DNA of 38,428 nt, from contig CAMLLO010000040.1 of the NCBI GenBank assembly GCA_946480915.1, positions 1-38,428 of the forward strand, written 5' to 3'. A program made the position numbers and the translations under genes. This document shows, piece after piece, positions 16,150 through 26,978 of this stretch. Origin of the DNA: an uncultured Sphingobacteriaceae bacterium. Its GTDB lineage: Bacteria > Bacteroidota > Bacteroidia > Sphingobacteriales > Sphingobacteriaceae. A model generated the notes under the pieces. The model had not been told where the DNA came from. It saw only the letters and a list, made by a program, of their open reading frames with translations, and searched no databases. Each line of letters begins with the position of its first letter. Position 1 is the stretch's first letter.

Positions 16150-18162
16150 ATGAACACCGGAGAAAATGAACAAGGGCTTAGAAAAATTATGGATTTCACG
16201 AGGATGTTATCCGTTTCTATTTTGGTGATCCATCTTTACTTGTGCTGCTACACAGTCTTTAAGGATGCGGGCCTTTCGAGTACCATCAGCGATAGGATCT
16301 TAACCAATATAGCCCGAATAGATATTTTTAAATCCGCTCTGGCAGCGAAAGCAGGCACTTTATTGTTGCTTGTAATATCGTTACTAGGAGCTAAAGGTAA
16401 AAAGGATGAAAAGATACTTTTAAAACCACTAGTTACCTATACTTCGATAGGCTTGATTCTTTATTTTGGAAGTGCTTTACTATATAACCTTCGCCTTTCA
16501 AATCAAACATTCGCAGTAAGTTACATAGGGGCTTCTGGTTTAGGGTACATACTAATTTTATCAAGCGGAACCAAACTTTCCCGATTACTTATATTAAATC
16601 TAGCCAGCGATATATTCAACAAAGAGAATGAGACCTTCCCGCAAGAAGAAAGGAAGCTGGAAAATGAGTTCTCTATTAACCTGCCTGCACAGTACTATCT
16701 CAAAGGAAAAGTCCGTAAAAGCTGGATTAACATTATCAATCCCTTTAGAGGATCATTAATCCTTGGTACACCAGGCTCAGGCAAATCCTATTTTGCTATC
16801 CGGCATATCATCACCCAACATATTAAGAAGGGTTTTAGCATGTTCATCTATGATTTTAAATATGATGATCTAACCAAAATCGCTTACAATACTCTCCTAA
16901 CCTGCGAAAATCAAAAGCACCTACAACGAAAATTTTATGTAATCAATTTTGAAGATTTGACTCGGACACATCGCTGCAACCCTCTCGATCCACAGAGCAT
17001 GACCGACATAACAGATGCCACAGAAGCATCTAGAACAATCATGTTGGGCCTGAACCGCGAATGGATCAAAAAGCAAGGAGATTTCTTTGTTGAATCGCCT
17101 ATCAATTTCGTAACGGCGATAATTTGGTACTTGAGAAAATACAAAGACGGAATTTTTTGCACCTTGCCGCATGTTATCGAATTGATGCAGGTTGAATATA
17201 AGTATTTGTTTGCAGTGCTTAATCAGGAACCAGAGATTGAGGTTCTAATCAATCCCTTTATTTCGGCCTGGAAAAACGAAGCGTATGATCAGTTGGAAGG
17301 TCAGGTGGCAAGTGCTAAAATTAGCATGGCAAGGCTCTCATCGCCAGCTCTGTACTTCGTCTTATCAGGGAATGACTTCACACTTGATTTAAATAATCCC
17401 GATGAGGCCAAAGTTATTTGCATGGGCAACAATCCGCAGAAGCAGCAGGTATACGGAGCGGTATTGAGCTTATATATCTCAAGAATGATTAAACTGGTCA
17501 ATCAGAAAAACAAGCAAAAGTGCAGCTTGATATTTGATGAATTTCCGACTATCTATTTTAATAATATTGACAGCCTGATTGCTACGGCTCGGTCCAATAA
17601 AGTTGCCACTACTCTAGCAGTTCAGGATTATAGCCAGTTAAAAAAGGATTATGGGAAGGAACAAGCTGAGGTGATCCTAAATATAGTCGGAAATATTATA
17701 GCGGGCCAGGTTACCGGCGATACTGCAAAGCAACTATCTGAACGTTTCGGTAAAATCCAGCAGAAGAGGCATAGTGTCTCGATCAATAGTTCCGACACCT
17801 CTCACAGCACCTCTACACAATTGGACTACGCTATACCTTCGTCCAAAATTTCGACCTTATCTTCAGGTGAATTTGTGGGAATGGTAGCTGATGACCCACA
17901 TACCAAGATTGATTTAAAAATTTTTCACAATGAGATTGTGAATGATCATGAGAGTATTAAAAATGATGAAGCCAGTTTTAAAGATATGCCAGCGATCAGG
18001 ACTGTTGACTCCGATATTATCCAGATGAATTATTTACAAATTAAGGAAGATATTCAAACGTTAATTTCGAAAAAACTTAATGGCAAAGAGGAATTGCAGC
18101 TTCCGACTGAAAGTACAGATGGATACGCTAGAGATCATAGAAAGAGCATATCTGTTCCTTAA
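16150..18162 (+). CDS. TraG/VirD4-like coupling protein (MobC of Bacteroidetes elements)
   Basis: A 670-residue type IV coupling protein that would recruit the relaxosome to a conjugation channel. Four N-terminal hydrophobic segments (between residues 15 and 145) anchor it in the membrane. The Walker A motif GTPGSGKSYF is near residue 208, and the Walker B-like motif LIFDEFPTIYF is near 460, followed by ATARSNKVATTLAVQDYSQL, which carries the family's conserved ATxQ-type block. The C-terminal 100 residues are variable. It follows mobB by 10 bases in one operon. Its stop is 36 bases from the convergent end of dptH. Confidence 0.9.
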   Translation: MNTGENEQGLRKIMDFTRMLSVSILVIHLYLCCYTVFKDAGLSSTISDRILTNIARIDIFKSALAAKAGTLLLLVISLLGAKGKKDEKILLKPLVTYTSIGLILYFGSALLYNLRLSNQTFAVSYIGASGLGYILILSSGTKLSRLLILNLASDIFNKENETFPQEERKLENEFSINLPAQYYLKGKVRKSWINIINPFRGSLILGTPGSGKSYFAIRHIITQHIKKGFSMFIYDFKYDDLTKIAYNTLLTCENQKHLQRKFYVINFEDLTRTHRCNPLDPQSMTDITDATEASRTIMLGLNREWIKKQGDFFVESPINFVTAIIWYLRKYKDGIFCTLPHVIELMQVEYKYLFAVLNQEPEIEVLINPFISAWKNEAYDQLEGQVASAKISMARLSSPALYFVLSGNDFTLDLNNPDEAKVICMGNNPQKQQVYGAVLSLYISRMIKLVNQKNKQKCSLIFDEFPTIYFNNIDSLIATARSNKVATTLAVQDYSQLKKDYGKEQAEVILNIVGNIIAGQVTGDTAKQLSERFGKIQQKRHSVSINSSDTSHSTSTQLDYAIPSSKISTLSSGEFVGMVADDPHTKIDLKIFHNEIVNDHESIKNDEASFKDMPAIRTVDSDIIQMNYLQIKEDIQTLISKKLNGKEELQLPTESTDGYARDHRKSISVP

Positions 18163-18198
18163 CATAGGTAAGGATTGTGGTCAAACCTACCTTTCGGA

Positions 18199-21100
18199 CT
18201 ACCCGTCTTGCAATAATTTCCAAAAAGGCCTGTCTTCCATAAGTATTGGCTTAGAGCCAGCTAGATTAACTATACTTTGATGCTTTTCTAATTTCTTAAT
18301 AACCTGTACTAACTTCTCTTTTTGGTCTTTGTCTGTTATCGAAAATAACGAGTCAATATCCTTCAACTTCACATCATTAACACGATGGATAATCCATGTG
18401 AGGATATATTGATCATATTCGTTATCGGCTGTGGAAAAATGGTTTAAGAATTGAGTAGATAAAATAGTACCTACTCCGAACTCACGGCCTTCTTTCAAAA
18501 TTTTTCTTAGAGAGCTGAAGTTCTTGTTTAGAAAATTATCAGCTTCATCAACTAATACGATTTTCGAAAGCTGTCGCAAATTTCCATCAATTCTGCTATG
18601 CCCATTTTTTTGCATTTGCGAGTAAAACGCGTCTAAGGTAATTGCAACGACCAAGTTTTGGATATCTGGGCTATAACCTGAAAGATTTATTACAGTTACA
18701 CCATCAATCAAATCAAATAATGATTTAGTCTTTGCGCCGTCAGGCTGAAAAATTTCGAAATCATGCAATTGCTTTAACGCCGCATGAAGACTATCAATAG
18801 CCATCTTTTCATCATCAAGATAAAGCTCACAAATATCCGATATAGTAGGTGCCACTCTTCCCCAAGTTGTTTCGTCCGCTTTGTAAATTCCCTTTTCTTC
18901 GTAGGCTCGCATAATTATTTCGTTTAGAAAAGCCTTTTGCTTATTGCCTAAGTTAAATGCATTTGAGATAGTTTCTTGCAAAGTTGATGCAATATGCAGT
19001 GGCAAAAGGGGCATTGGATTTTTTCCAACATCAATCGTTAATGGATTATAAGGAAGATGATACAACTTATGAACTTTAGCACTGGTAGCATCTACAAATT
19101 CAGAGCTTATATAGTCACCTTTATAATCAAAAATTAAAATTCCGATTGGCCGGCCATCTAAATTGTTCTTACTCTCAGAATTAAGCTGTGTAATCAAAGA
19201 CTTTGTGAACTGAGTTTTTCCGGTACCCATTGTTCCTATTATACCGGTATTAGTGTGCATTACTTTACTAGTATCCATTGGATGCCATAGCACCTTTTCA
19301 CCAGCATTCATGTCATCACCAAACCATATCTTAATTGGTTCAGAGGACATATGTTGTTGCAAAGTAATACTCGAGTCTACCGTGACGGAATTTGACTCAA
19401 CAGCCTGTTGAACAATAATAGGTTCAGTGTGATCGAATTCGGTCTTTTCAAATTCAAAGTTTTCTAAGCTTTGTACCTGATTCAATAGAAGTTTTGCCTT
19501 ATCAATCCTATTATTTGTTCCGAACAACCAGCTTTTAACATCCTCCACACCTTTTACAAGATTGCTATACCCATCTTGTTCCAATAGTTCAATAAAAACT
19601 CCATCTTCATGAATTGTATATTCTCGATGTAGTGCTGATTGAGTGAAGGCGATTATAGTATGATGTCCGATAAATTGGGCTAGGTTCTCTGACACAATGA
19701 AGCTATTGTTCATGAGCTTTTCACGATAGTCCGAAAGAACTTTATCCCAATTTTGTTCGTTCCATACATTATAAAACTTCATTTTGCTAGCACTCATTAT
19801 AACAAGCTTTGCAAAGAAACTTTTATAGAACTCTTGTTGAAAATGATTATCCGAGCTTTTGAGCTCCCTATAAAGTAAGTTGTATGTCTTATCAACTTGA
19901 TCTTTCGCTTTCTTTAAGACAGTGGAAGCATTTATTCCTATTTTAACTTCCAGTGGTACAAATTGTAAATGCAATTCTCCCCCTATTTGAAAGAGACCAA
20001 CCATCAGAATATCATCGCAATGCTCTTCCTTTGCACCCAAATTTTTAGCAGAAAATAGACCATCCGACTTACTAAGCCCAGCTCCTCCAGAAACACGTAA
20101 TATCTCTTCTAAAGAAAGAGGTACCCAAATTATTTCGGGATGCGAATAGAAGGCTAAAAAGTTCTTAACTGCAGACGGTAAGCTTAATTTTTCTTTTCTA
20201 ATATTACTATCCTTCTTATTTATAAGTTTTAAAAGCCATTCACCGTTTATAGCATTATAAAAATCGATAAGCCTAACAATGTCGCTCTCATTAAAACTGA
20301 CATCTTTACTTTTCAAGATTTGCTCTAGAAGGTATTTATATTGATTTGACTTCCTGGTTACTGTTATTGCATCGAAGCCACTTGCGCTACTGTATTGATC
20401 GCTATAGTGTACGATGATAACATCATCTTCACCTTTAAAAAAAGACAAATCAAAATGCGGATCTACGAAAGTGACCCACTGAGAATGGTCATAAAGATCA
20501 CTTAATGATTTTTTTATGTCTGTATCGATCAATGAGCAAACTATTTCTTCTTTTTTAAAAGGATGTTTTGAAAAAGAAACTTTAGCAAGTGCATTATATC
20601 CTGATACTAAATCACTAAGAAGGGTGTCAGAGCTGCTAAATCCAGAACCAAAACCCGTGATATAAGTATCTTCATGATAGTAAGAAGGAACGTCAGATAA
20701 CAACCCGTTAAGTGAAACGCCCGAGGGAATTTGATTGGTATCTCTGTAAGATATTCTTGAACTACTATTACTAAATTGGTAAAATGTCAGATGTGCGTAG
20801 CTAACTTTCTTAGAGTTACCTTCAGCAAAGAACCTCACATTAGTCCTAAATGCGTTCAGCAAGTCTTCAAAGTCATATAATTTTGAATTAGCACTTATAG
20901 AGAAGGCTTTTTCTATGTCTTCCTTGTCGAAAAGATGAGCCATTTTTTCGAACGTAGTCACATAGTGATCAGAACCCTTTATATACAAATCAATTGGTCT
21001 TAAATAGCGTGGGCTTACTTTAGCCGTCACTTGATCTTTATAAAAATCAAAAATTCCTTGGAGTACTTGAAGGCAGTCACCCATATTAAGGACGTTTAAC

Positions 21101-23424
21101 TTTAATGGTGCCCTGTTATCATAATCGAAAAGGAAACTAAAATTATCTAGAAATTCTGTTATCTTACTATTAACCAATCCTCTAATGAACTCTCGTCCTC
21201 CAAATTGTTTAAAATGCAGGTCGTGGGTAAAGTACATCCACTCTGGTGAATGGTTATTCTCTTTACTTGCATATAGTGAAGGATCACCAAATCTCAAAGG
21301 GTTTTTCCAATATAAAAAAGGCAGCAAATTCAACGGTGTCAATTTTTTCAGCATTGCCTCATACAGGAAACTCTCGCCTAATTGGTCATACACTTCTAAC
21401 TGATATGCAACCATCAAAGGATGAAGCGGTGTAAACTTCACCATTCTGGTCTTAAAATTCTCGACTATGGTGCCAAGCTTAATTAGGTCTGAATTTAAAC
21501 CATCTTTCAGTGGTTGGTTTTGTTCGATTCTATTTATTTCATCTAGAAATCGTGATACATAGGCAATTGCTTTTTCTCGTAGTTTTTCATCTAAAAAAGC
21601 AAGGCTTGGTAATTGCTTTTGATCCTTTATATAATCATAGTATGCAAAGTAGGCCTCTTTTAGGATAGGGGATAGAGAAAGCTCGCAAGGTAAAAGTTCG
21701 CTATTTTCTGATTCTTCTTTAATCCATGCCATAGCGGGCTTCTGCATCATTTTAATTTCTAGAAGCAAATTGGAGCGAAATTCATCTCTTACAGTGAATT
21801 CCTCATTTCTCAGAGATAACTTGAGTGTATTGTTTTCAAGGTTATACAGATATTTATAGCTCTCTTTATGAATTCGCTTGTTTTGCCAAACTTCCCACCC
21901 CTTAATTAGAACCGGAAGATTCATTTTTTGTCGAGCAATAATGTCTAATTGTAAACCCTTAAAGTTTAAAATAAACGGCACTTCTTCTTCTTCATAGTCA
22001 TTTTTTAGAAAAATTGTTAATTTTTCTTCTTCTAAATATGCAGTTTCATTCGATGTTAATACTATTTCAGAATCGCCTTGTAAATCGGGGTTAAATACTA
22101 GATTTTCTTCATTATTAATGATCAGACTACCTTTGTCACTGATAGAATAGTTGGTTGAGAAGTTCTCTAAAAATGAACGTTCACAATTTAAAGACCAAAC
22201 TCTAAATTTGTATTTATTGCTGTTTGTACCATCTGAGTATTCAAAGTTGAAAGTAGTCTGATTGAAATGTTCTGAATCTAGGGTTATTTTAATATGTCTG
22301 CCTGATTTTTCGACGTTTGAGGCCGCACTTGACCTTCCTAGGTTGATCTGTCCTTTCAAGAAGCAATCGTAGGACACCATTATATTAATCGGGTACACTC
22401 CGAACGGATTGAAAACTATTAAGTTTCTTTGGCGATTCCCTGATATAGTTTCAGCGGAAGCTCTGTCCCACACTGAAATTCCAGGAGAGAGAGATTTATA
22501 ATCAATGCCTCGATAAACTATTGGCTGATGTTTGTCCTTTTCCGGAATATTTTTAAGTATATCAGTATAATCGATATGCTTCCAGGTGCCATCCTCTATT
22601 CCATCTAAAATCAACTTGACGCCCGCTTGCGTAAACCTTTTCTCGAGTTCTTGAACCGCATCTCCATAGTTGATACTAAACTCAATTGCCTCAAAAAGAG
22701 TTGCGTTAGATACTAGTTGAGACTTTATAACTTTGGTGTCGTCTATACTCGACAACTCTTCATGTGGAAATATTCCGATAGCTGAATAATCTTCTAAGAC
22801 AAAGAATCCCCTTTTAACAATACCAACGATCGAACTTAAATCGAAGATTGTAGCGTTTTCTAATCGGAGATCCTTGGATTTTTTAATTAAACTCTCAAGC
22901 AGAATTACTTTGTCTGAATGGCTGAAAGTATCCGAATTTTGAATTTCTCTTTTTAATCTTGCCGAAAAAAATTCATAATTGAAGGGCAGACCTGCTTTCG
23001 TCAAATCTCCACTTCCGCCAATAAGACTATCAAGTTTGCCACTAAATAGGATTAAAATAGCTTTCTGTAAAAAATCATCTTGTTGACCTGCTACCTGATT
23101 TCTCAATGTGGTTAAGAAGTTTTCGGTGGTATCCGCATTTGATGAGATAAGTAGATCTGCACAGTCGAATTTTATGACTTTGGTTTCGTATTTCTTTGAC
23201 TCAAAATTATGTTGATAATTAAAGTCAAAGCTAATTTCTGGTTTGTATCCTGTTAAGGTAGACGTGAACTGGCTAAGGTCACTCTCTTTTTCTAAATAAA
23301 GATAATAGCGGTCGCCCGGTTGAAGATTTATCGGAATAGAGAAAAAATCGAATAAAGTATCTGCTAGGTAATTATAAAATAGGTCTAATGTATTGTGCAT
23401 CTCCGCTATCGCTTTTTTTCTCAA
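18199..23424 (-). CDS. dptH: Phosphorothioation-dependent restriction protein DptH (DndH)
   Basis: A very large 1741-residue protein, the usual size for DptH. The N-terminal 1300 residues have no motif I can name. The C-terminal module is a HerA/FtsK-like motor ATPase: Walker A GTMGTGKTQF near residue 1400, Walker B KIVLVDEADNFL near 1625, and GREFGVGTILSTQFLNHF as the sensor region. In Dnd/Dpt systems DptF, DptG and DptH together damage DNA that lacks phosphorothioate marks. The first ATG (23424) lies 53 bases inside dptG; a second ATG at 23400 (MHNTLDLFYNYL) is a possible true start, still overlapping. It is last in the minus-strand operon. Confidence 0.9.
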   Translation of the reverse strand: MRKKAIAEMHNTLDLFYNYLADTLFDFFSIPINLQPGDRYYLYLEKESDLSQFTSTLTGYKPEISFDFNYQHNFESKKYETKVIKFDCADLLISSNADTTENFLTTLRNQVAGQQDDFLQKAILILFSGKLDSLIGGSGDLTKAGLPFNYEFFSARLKREIQNSDTFSHSDKVILLESLIKKSKDLRLENATIFDLSSIVGIVKRGFFVLEDYSAIGIFPHEELSSIDDTKVIKSQLVSNATLFEAIEFSINYGDAVQELEKRFTQAGVKLILDGIEDGTWKHIDYTDILKNIPEKDKHQPIVYRGIDYKSLSPGISVWDRASAETISGNRQRNLIVFNPFGVYPINIMVSYDCFLKGQINLGRSSAASNVEKSGRHIKITLDSEHFNQTTFNFEYSDGTNSNKYKFRVWSLNCERSFLENFSTNYSISDKGSLIINNEENLVFNPDLQGDSEIVLTSNETAYLEEEKLTIFLKNDYEEEEVPFILNFKGLQLDIIARQKMNLPVLIKGWEVWQNKRIHKESYKYLYNLENNTLKLSLRNEEFTVRDEFRSNLLLEIKMMQKPAMAWIKEESENSELLPCELSLSPILKEAYFAYYDYIKDQKQLPSLAFLDEKLREKAIAYVSRFLDEINRIEQNQPLKDGLNSDLIKLGTIVENFKTRMVKFTPLHPLMVAYQLEVYDQLGESFLYEAMLKKLTPLNLLPFLYWKNPLRFGDPSLYASKENNHSPEWMYFTHDLHFKQFGGREFIRGLVNSKITEFLDNFSFLFDYDNRAPLKLNVLNMGDCLQVLQGIFDFYKDQVTAKVSPRYLRPIDLYIKGSDHYVTTFEKMAHLFDKEDIEKAFSISANSKLYDFEDLLNAFRTNVRFFAEGNSKKVSYAHLTFYQFSNSSSRISYRDTNQIPSGVSLNGLLSDVPSYYHEDTYITGFGSGFSSSDTLLSDLVSGYNALAKVSFSKHPFKKEEIVCSLIDTDIKKSLSDLYDHSQWVTFVDPHFDLSFFKGEDDVIIVHYSDQYSSASGFDAITVTRKSNQYKYLLEQILKSKDVSFNESDIVRLIDFYNAINGEWLLKLINKKDSNIRKEKLSLPSAVKNFLAFYSHPEIIWVPLSLEEILRVSGGAGLSKSDGLFSAKNLGAKEEHCDDILMVGLFQIGGELHLQFVPLEVKIGINASTVLKKAKDQVDKTYNLLYRELKSSDNHFQQEFYKSFFAKLVIMSASKMKFYNVWNEQNWDKVLSDYREKLMNNSFIVSENLAQFIGHHTIIAFTQSALHREYTIHEDGVFIELLEQDGYSNLVKGVEDVKSWLFGTNNRIDKAKLLLNQVQSLENFEFEKTEFDHTEPIIVQQAVESNSVTVDSSITLQQHMSSEPIKIWFGDDMNAGEKVLWHPMDTSKVMHTNTGIIGTMGTGKTQFTKSLITQLNSESKNNLDGRPIGILIFDYKGDYISSEFVDATSAKVHKLYHLPYNPLTIDVGKNPMPLLPLHIASTLQETISNAFNLGNKQKAFLNEIIMRAYEEKGIYKADETTWGRVAPTISDICELYLDDEKMAIDSLHAALKQLHDFEIFQPDGAKTKSLFDLIDGVTVINLSGYSPDIQNLVVAITLDAFYSQMQKNGHSRIDGNLRQLSKIVLVDEADNFLNKNFSSLRKILKEGREFGVGTILSTQFLNHFSTADNEYDQYILTWIIHRVNDVKLKDIDSLFSITDKDQKEKLVQVIKKLEKHQSIVNLAGSKPILMEDRPFWKLLQDG

Positions 23425-24850
23425 TTAAATTAATTTTGTCATAGATCTCAACAATTGACTGTTGAGTAGAATCGTCAAAATATATCCCCCTTGAATTAAA
23501 CTCGCTCCATAAGTCTTTTAATCGCATTCTTTGATGTCCGTTAACGCAAAGTTTAGTTAAAAAAAGCAAGGTTTCGTTCGTTAAATTAAGGCTGTAACCA
23601 TTCCTTCCTCTGTTTTTTAAGATATATTCCTTACAAAAGGAAGAAAACCACTTTCCATAACTGTTGCGCTTAGACTTCCGACTAGAATTTTCAAATTGGT
23701 AATCGATTTGATTAAAAAGCTTGAATATAGTGACTTCAAAATCATTGTTTAGCGGAACTCCATGTAGTTTTCTTGAAAAATATTCATCAAAGTCAAGCCA
23801 GTTTACATCCTTTGGTGCATACTTCTGATAGGCATCTGAAATTAATTTTGAATGGGCAATCAGTTCCTCTTTCTCTTCCTCGGTAGACTTGTCAAAAAAT
23901 GACGATAATTGATGATAATCCATTCTATTGCCTGCTACCAAGGGCACTAAATTTATTAGATCAAGGGTTATTGTATGGGAGAAGAACTTATTTACCCGTA
24001 CCTCTAACATTTTCCAACCACTTTCATTGGTGCGCCTAGAATCAGACACGGATTCACCTTCTAAAGTGAAATATAATTGGTGACTTTTTAATTGAAAAAA
24101 ATCATTAAAAATCAATGCAGCTTTTGCTACATATAAAAAATAGTAAAATTTAAAGAGCTTTTCACTTTCAATGAGGAATGTTGACTTATCCTGATATAGA
24201 AATTTAAAATCCTTTCTAAACTTTTCAATTATGGAATGGTCAAGTATGTGATAGATTTGTTCGTTCTTGTTTTGAGAACCTGGCAGATCATCTAAAACTG
24301 GCAACGCTTTGTCCATTAAAGCATGGAAGACATGCTTTTTGTTGTCTGTTGTGCTTTTTATCAATTCATGCAGTTCCTCATTAAAAAAAACTTGAAGAAT
24401 GAACTCTGAAATGTTTTTCAAACCCGCCTGCGGATAGTTCCAAAACATGTAAAGTTGGGCCTGTATGCCGTACTTTATTAAATTGTCATCCTTGAAAAAA
24501 ACAGATTCCACAATAGATTTAAGCTTGTCCTTATGCTGATCTTCACAATGAGTAAGCTTCGAAGCATTATTCAAAATACTTTCCTTTAAATTCTTTTTGA
24601 AGTTTTTATCGCCAATTTCTGTTGCCAAGTCTTTAGGAAGAGACTTCTTTGCGATCTGTCTGTAACAGTACCCAATGTAGCCGTCAAAAGATTTAAAATC
24701 TTCCTTTAAAGATTTTTCAAGGCTTTCATCAAATTTTGTTGAAAAGGGTAGCAAGGGAATTTGTTTACCAGCCTGATGGAAAAACTGTTCTTCCCCTTTA
24801 CTTGTTCTTAAATAATTCTTAAGACTTTCATGAACGTCAAACTCTGTCAT
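23372..24850 (-). CDS. dptG: Phosphorothioation-dependent restriction protein DptG (DndG)
   Basis: A 492-residue soluble protein with no catalytic motif that I can see. It is called DptG from size and from position between dptF and dptH, with overlaps on both sides (14 bases with dptF, 29-53 with dptH). This is the conserved dptFGH order. The N-terminus (FDVHESLKNYLRTSKGEEQFFHQAGKQ region, residues 4-30) and the LRDLW-like C-terminal winged-helix-like stretch (about 440-485) fit the family description loosely. It is assumed to be a structural partner in the restriction complex. Confidence 0.82.
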   Translation of the reverse strand: MTEFDVHESLKNYLRTSKGEEQFFHQAGKQIPLLPFSTKFDESLEKSLKEDFKSFDGYIGYCYRQIAKKSLPKDLATEIGDKNFKKNLKESILNNASKLTHCEDQHKDKLKSIVESVFFKDDNLIKYGIQAQLYMFWNYPQAGLKNISEFILQVFFNEELHELIKSTTDNKKHVFHALMDKALPVLDDLPGSQNKNEQIYHILDHSIIEKFRKDFKFLYQDKSTFLIESEKLFKFYYFLYVAKAALIFNDFFQLKSHQLYFTLEGESVSDSRRTNESGWKMLEVRVNKFFSHTITLDLINLVPLVAGNRMDYHQLSSFFDKSTEEEKEELIAHSKLISDAYQKYAPKDVNWLDFDEYFSRKLHGVPLNNDFEVTIFKLFNQIDYQFENSSRKSKRNSYGKWFSSFCKEYILKNRGRNGYSLNLTNETLLFLTKLCVNGHQRMRLKDLWSEFNSRGIYFDDSTQQSIVEIYDKINLIEKKSDSGDAQYIRPIL

Positions 24851-26621
24851 TGTAAGGCTTATTTAACTTAGTAAAGGTAAATTCATTATATTCATTTAAT
24901 TCAAGCTTGTAATCAAGATGGTGACCGATGTTTATTTCGTCGATAAGAAGCGGCTCATTCTCTGAGTTTTCATAAATCAAAGAATCAACCATGGTAACAA
25001 AGTTTATAAAACTGTTTCGATCCAATTTATTCGGCCTATAACCTTCATTGACTTTCTGAAGGAGAACAAAGAGTGAATAGTCTACATCTACTCCAATGAT
25101 ATTATTCACAGTGTTATCTAGCTTGTTTGGCACTAGAAATTGGACTTTTACCTCGGTGAGAAATTGATGTAACACTTCTTTATCAATTTTTTCTGCTGCT
25201 CTAGGTAAGCTCGAGCGAAATTGAATATCTCGAAAAAGTCTATAAGAGGAATGCCTGGAGATATTGCCAAACATGATCTTATTTTTTTCTAAGGTGCTTC
25301 CGTTCCAAAGTAATGCAGCATTTTTCACTAACTCATTAATTTCTTTAAGTCCAGACGCATCTCTTATAGTTGAGAAATAAAGAGCCTTGGAAAAAGCTTG
25401 AAAGTGATCATCAAGATAAAGTGGATTCAAAAAGTTCTCAAAATAATATAATCGAAGGTAAAACTTGAATAAGATATCCTGCTCCGTGAAGCATTCACTC
25501 AAAATGGATTTTAATTGAGTAGATAAGTTTGTAAAATCACGAAGAAAAATTTGTAATGGGTCGTTACTAGTAAATAATTCAATAGCCTTTTCATCTAGAT
25601 TTTCGTATCTCCGTATACTTGGATCAAGTTTGAAAAAAGAATTTAGGACCTTGGATAATTGTGGTCTTTCAAAGATATAGTTGACTAAATGATATTCTAG
25701 CCGTTTTTTTGAACTCAGAGGTACAATATGGGCTTGATACTCCACTAGGTCTAAAGCCGAGACTTCAAACGGAACCAAAATATCATGAATAAAATTCAAT
25801 ATTTGCCTAAAAGATATAATTAGCTTTTCTTTTAAAATACACTCAACCAAGAGTTTTGATATAACTTTCCTGTTTTGTTCAATGGATAGAAACTCAAAAT
25901 TAATCCTAACGGGACACATAGCCGACCATTCACTATGTAATAGCGCCTGATACGCACTAAAGACAGGATTTTCTGGTACAGGCTTGACTAGTTTTGCTAA
26001 CAAGCTTTCAAACAGGGTTGCTCGAACACCATCCTTGGTAATGTCATAAAAATGATGATTTGTGAAATTAACGTATTGGAATTGACTACCATCTATATAT
26101 TCATCGTCGATATCGAACTTATCAGGATTGATAATGCCATTTTGTTCAACAAAGTCCTTTAACCTTGAAAAGTTAGTGGCATTTTCTTCTAGAAAGTTAC
26201 TTAACGTTCCCAAGTTGATCGCTAGAATCCATTTATCTTTTGACGATGATAAATTATCATCAGAAAAGGGCTTCAGGATGTGCTGTAAGGTTTCGATACA
26301 TGTTTGATCGGGACTAAAACTTTCGGTCGCGTCATTATGAACCTTAAATTTACTTAATGCTTGCTCCAAATCGTCTTCATGAGCAATCTTTGATAGTAGA
26401 TGAGACTTTCCATCACCGACGTTTCCACAAACAAGTATTAAACAGGATATCTCTAAAGTTGAAGCTAATGAGATAATTTTTTTTAAGTCGTTTTCAACGG
26501 TACGTTCAACATGCAAATATTTTTTAAGATCATCTCCCATCTGAAGCTGCGCATCTGCAATAGCTTCCTTTGAGGATTCTTTTAATTTACTTAACAGGTG
26601 AATTAGTGGATGTATTAGCAT
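24837..26621 (-). CDS. dptF: Phosphorothioation-dependent restriction protein DptF (DndF)
   Basis: A 594-residue protein with a P-loop GNVGDGKSHL at residues 66-75, preceded by the hydrophobic strand CLILVC; this is the recognised ATPase signature of DptF. The N-terminus (LIHLLSKLKESSKEAIADAQ) is typical of the family. It starts at an ATG 3 bases after the XRE regulator stop and overlaps dptG by 14 bases, so regulator and restriction genes are one unit. It functions with DptG and DptH in restricting unmodified DNA. Confidence 0.88.
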   Translation of the reverse strand: MLIHPLIHLLSKLKESSKEAIADAQLQMGDDLKKYLHVERTVENDLKKIISLASTLEISCLILVCGNVGDGKSHLLSKIAHEDDLEQALSKFKVHNDATESFSPDQTCIETLQHILKPFSDDNLSSSKDKWILAINLGTLSNFLEENATNFSRLKDFVEQNGIINPDKFDIDDEYIDGSQFQYVNFTNHHFYDITKDGVRATLFESLLAKLVKPVPENPVFSAYQALLHSEWSAMCPVRINFEFLSIEQNRKVISKLLVECILKEKLIISFRQILNFIHDILVPFEVSALDLVEYQAHIVPLSSKKRLEYHLVNYIFERPQLSKVLNSFFKLDPSIRRYENLDEKAIELFTSNDPLQIFLRDFTNLSTQLKSILSECFTEQDILFKFYLRLYYFENFLNPLYLDDHFQAFSKALYFSTIRDASGLKEINELVKNAALLWNGSTLEKNKIMFGNISRHSSYRLFRDIQFRSSLPRAAEKIDKEVLHQFLTEVKVQFLVPNKLDNTVNNIIGVDVDYSLFVLLQKVNEGYRPNKLDRNSFINFVTMVDSLIYENSENEPLLIDEINIGHHLDYKLELNEYNEFTFTKLNKPYNDRV

Positions 26622-26624
26622 TGC

Positions 26625-26882
26625 TTAATCTTTAAAGCCCTCAGAGAAAAAATCACTCAATGAAATATCTAAGGCTTTTAAGACTTTAACAAGGGTTAAA
26701 AACTTCAAATTATCCCCAACCTCATATTTGCCATATTGAGTTCGAGAAAGACCTTTCTCGTTTGCAAAATGCTCGTAGTTAGTATATCCCTTATCAATTC
26801 GCAAGGTTTTTAGCCGACTTGCTAGCTTTTTTAATAGATTTTTTTCTTCTTCTGTAAATCTGTCCTTTACATTTTTAGGCAT
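26625..26882 (-). CDS. Small XRE-family helix-turn-helix regulator
   Basis: With ATG at 26882 the product is 85 residues: a short helix (RFTEEEKNLLKKLASRLKTL), then the HTH of the Cro/C1 type (YEHFANEKGLSRTQYGKYE...) and helix KFLTLVKVLKALDISLSDFF. The alternative TTG at 26888 adds two residues. It is the first gene of the dptFGH unit and is separated from dndE by 165 bases, so it may control expression of the restriction genes, analogous to C proteins of restriction-modification systems. The known Dnd regulator DndB is absent, which makes this role more likely, but it is inferred. Confidence 0.85.
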   Translation of the reverse strand: MPKNVKDRFTEEEKNLLKKLASRLKTLRIDKGYTNYEHFANEKGLSRTQYGKYEVGDNLKFLTLVKVLKALDISLSDFFSEGFKD

Positions 26883-26978
26883 TAACAAATCTTGCGATTA
26901 GAATGCGCTTTTAGTACCTGTCTAGAACGGTATTGCAATTGGGTGTGGATTGTTTATACATGTTTCTTGTCTAAGTAT

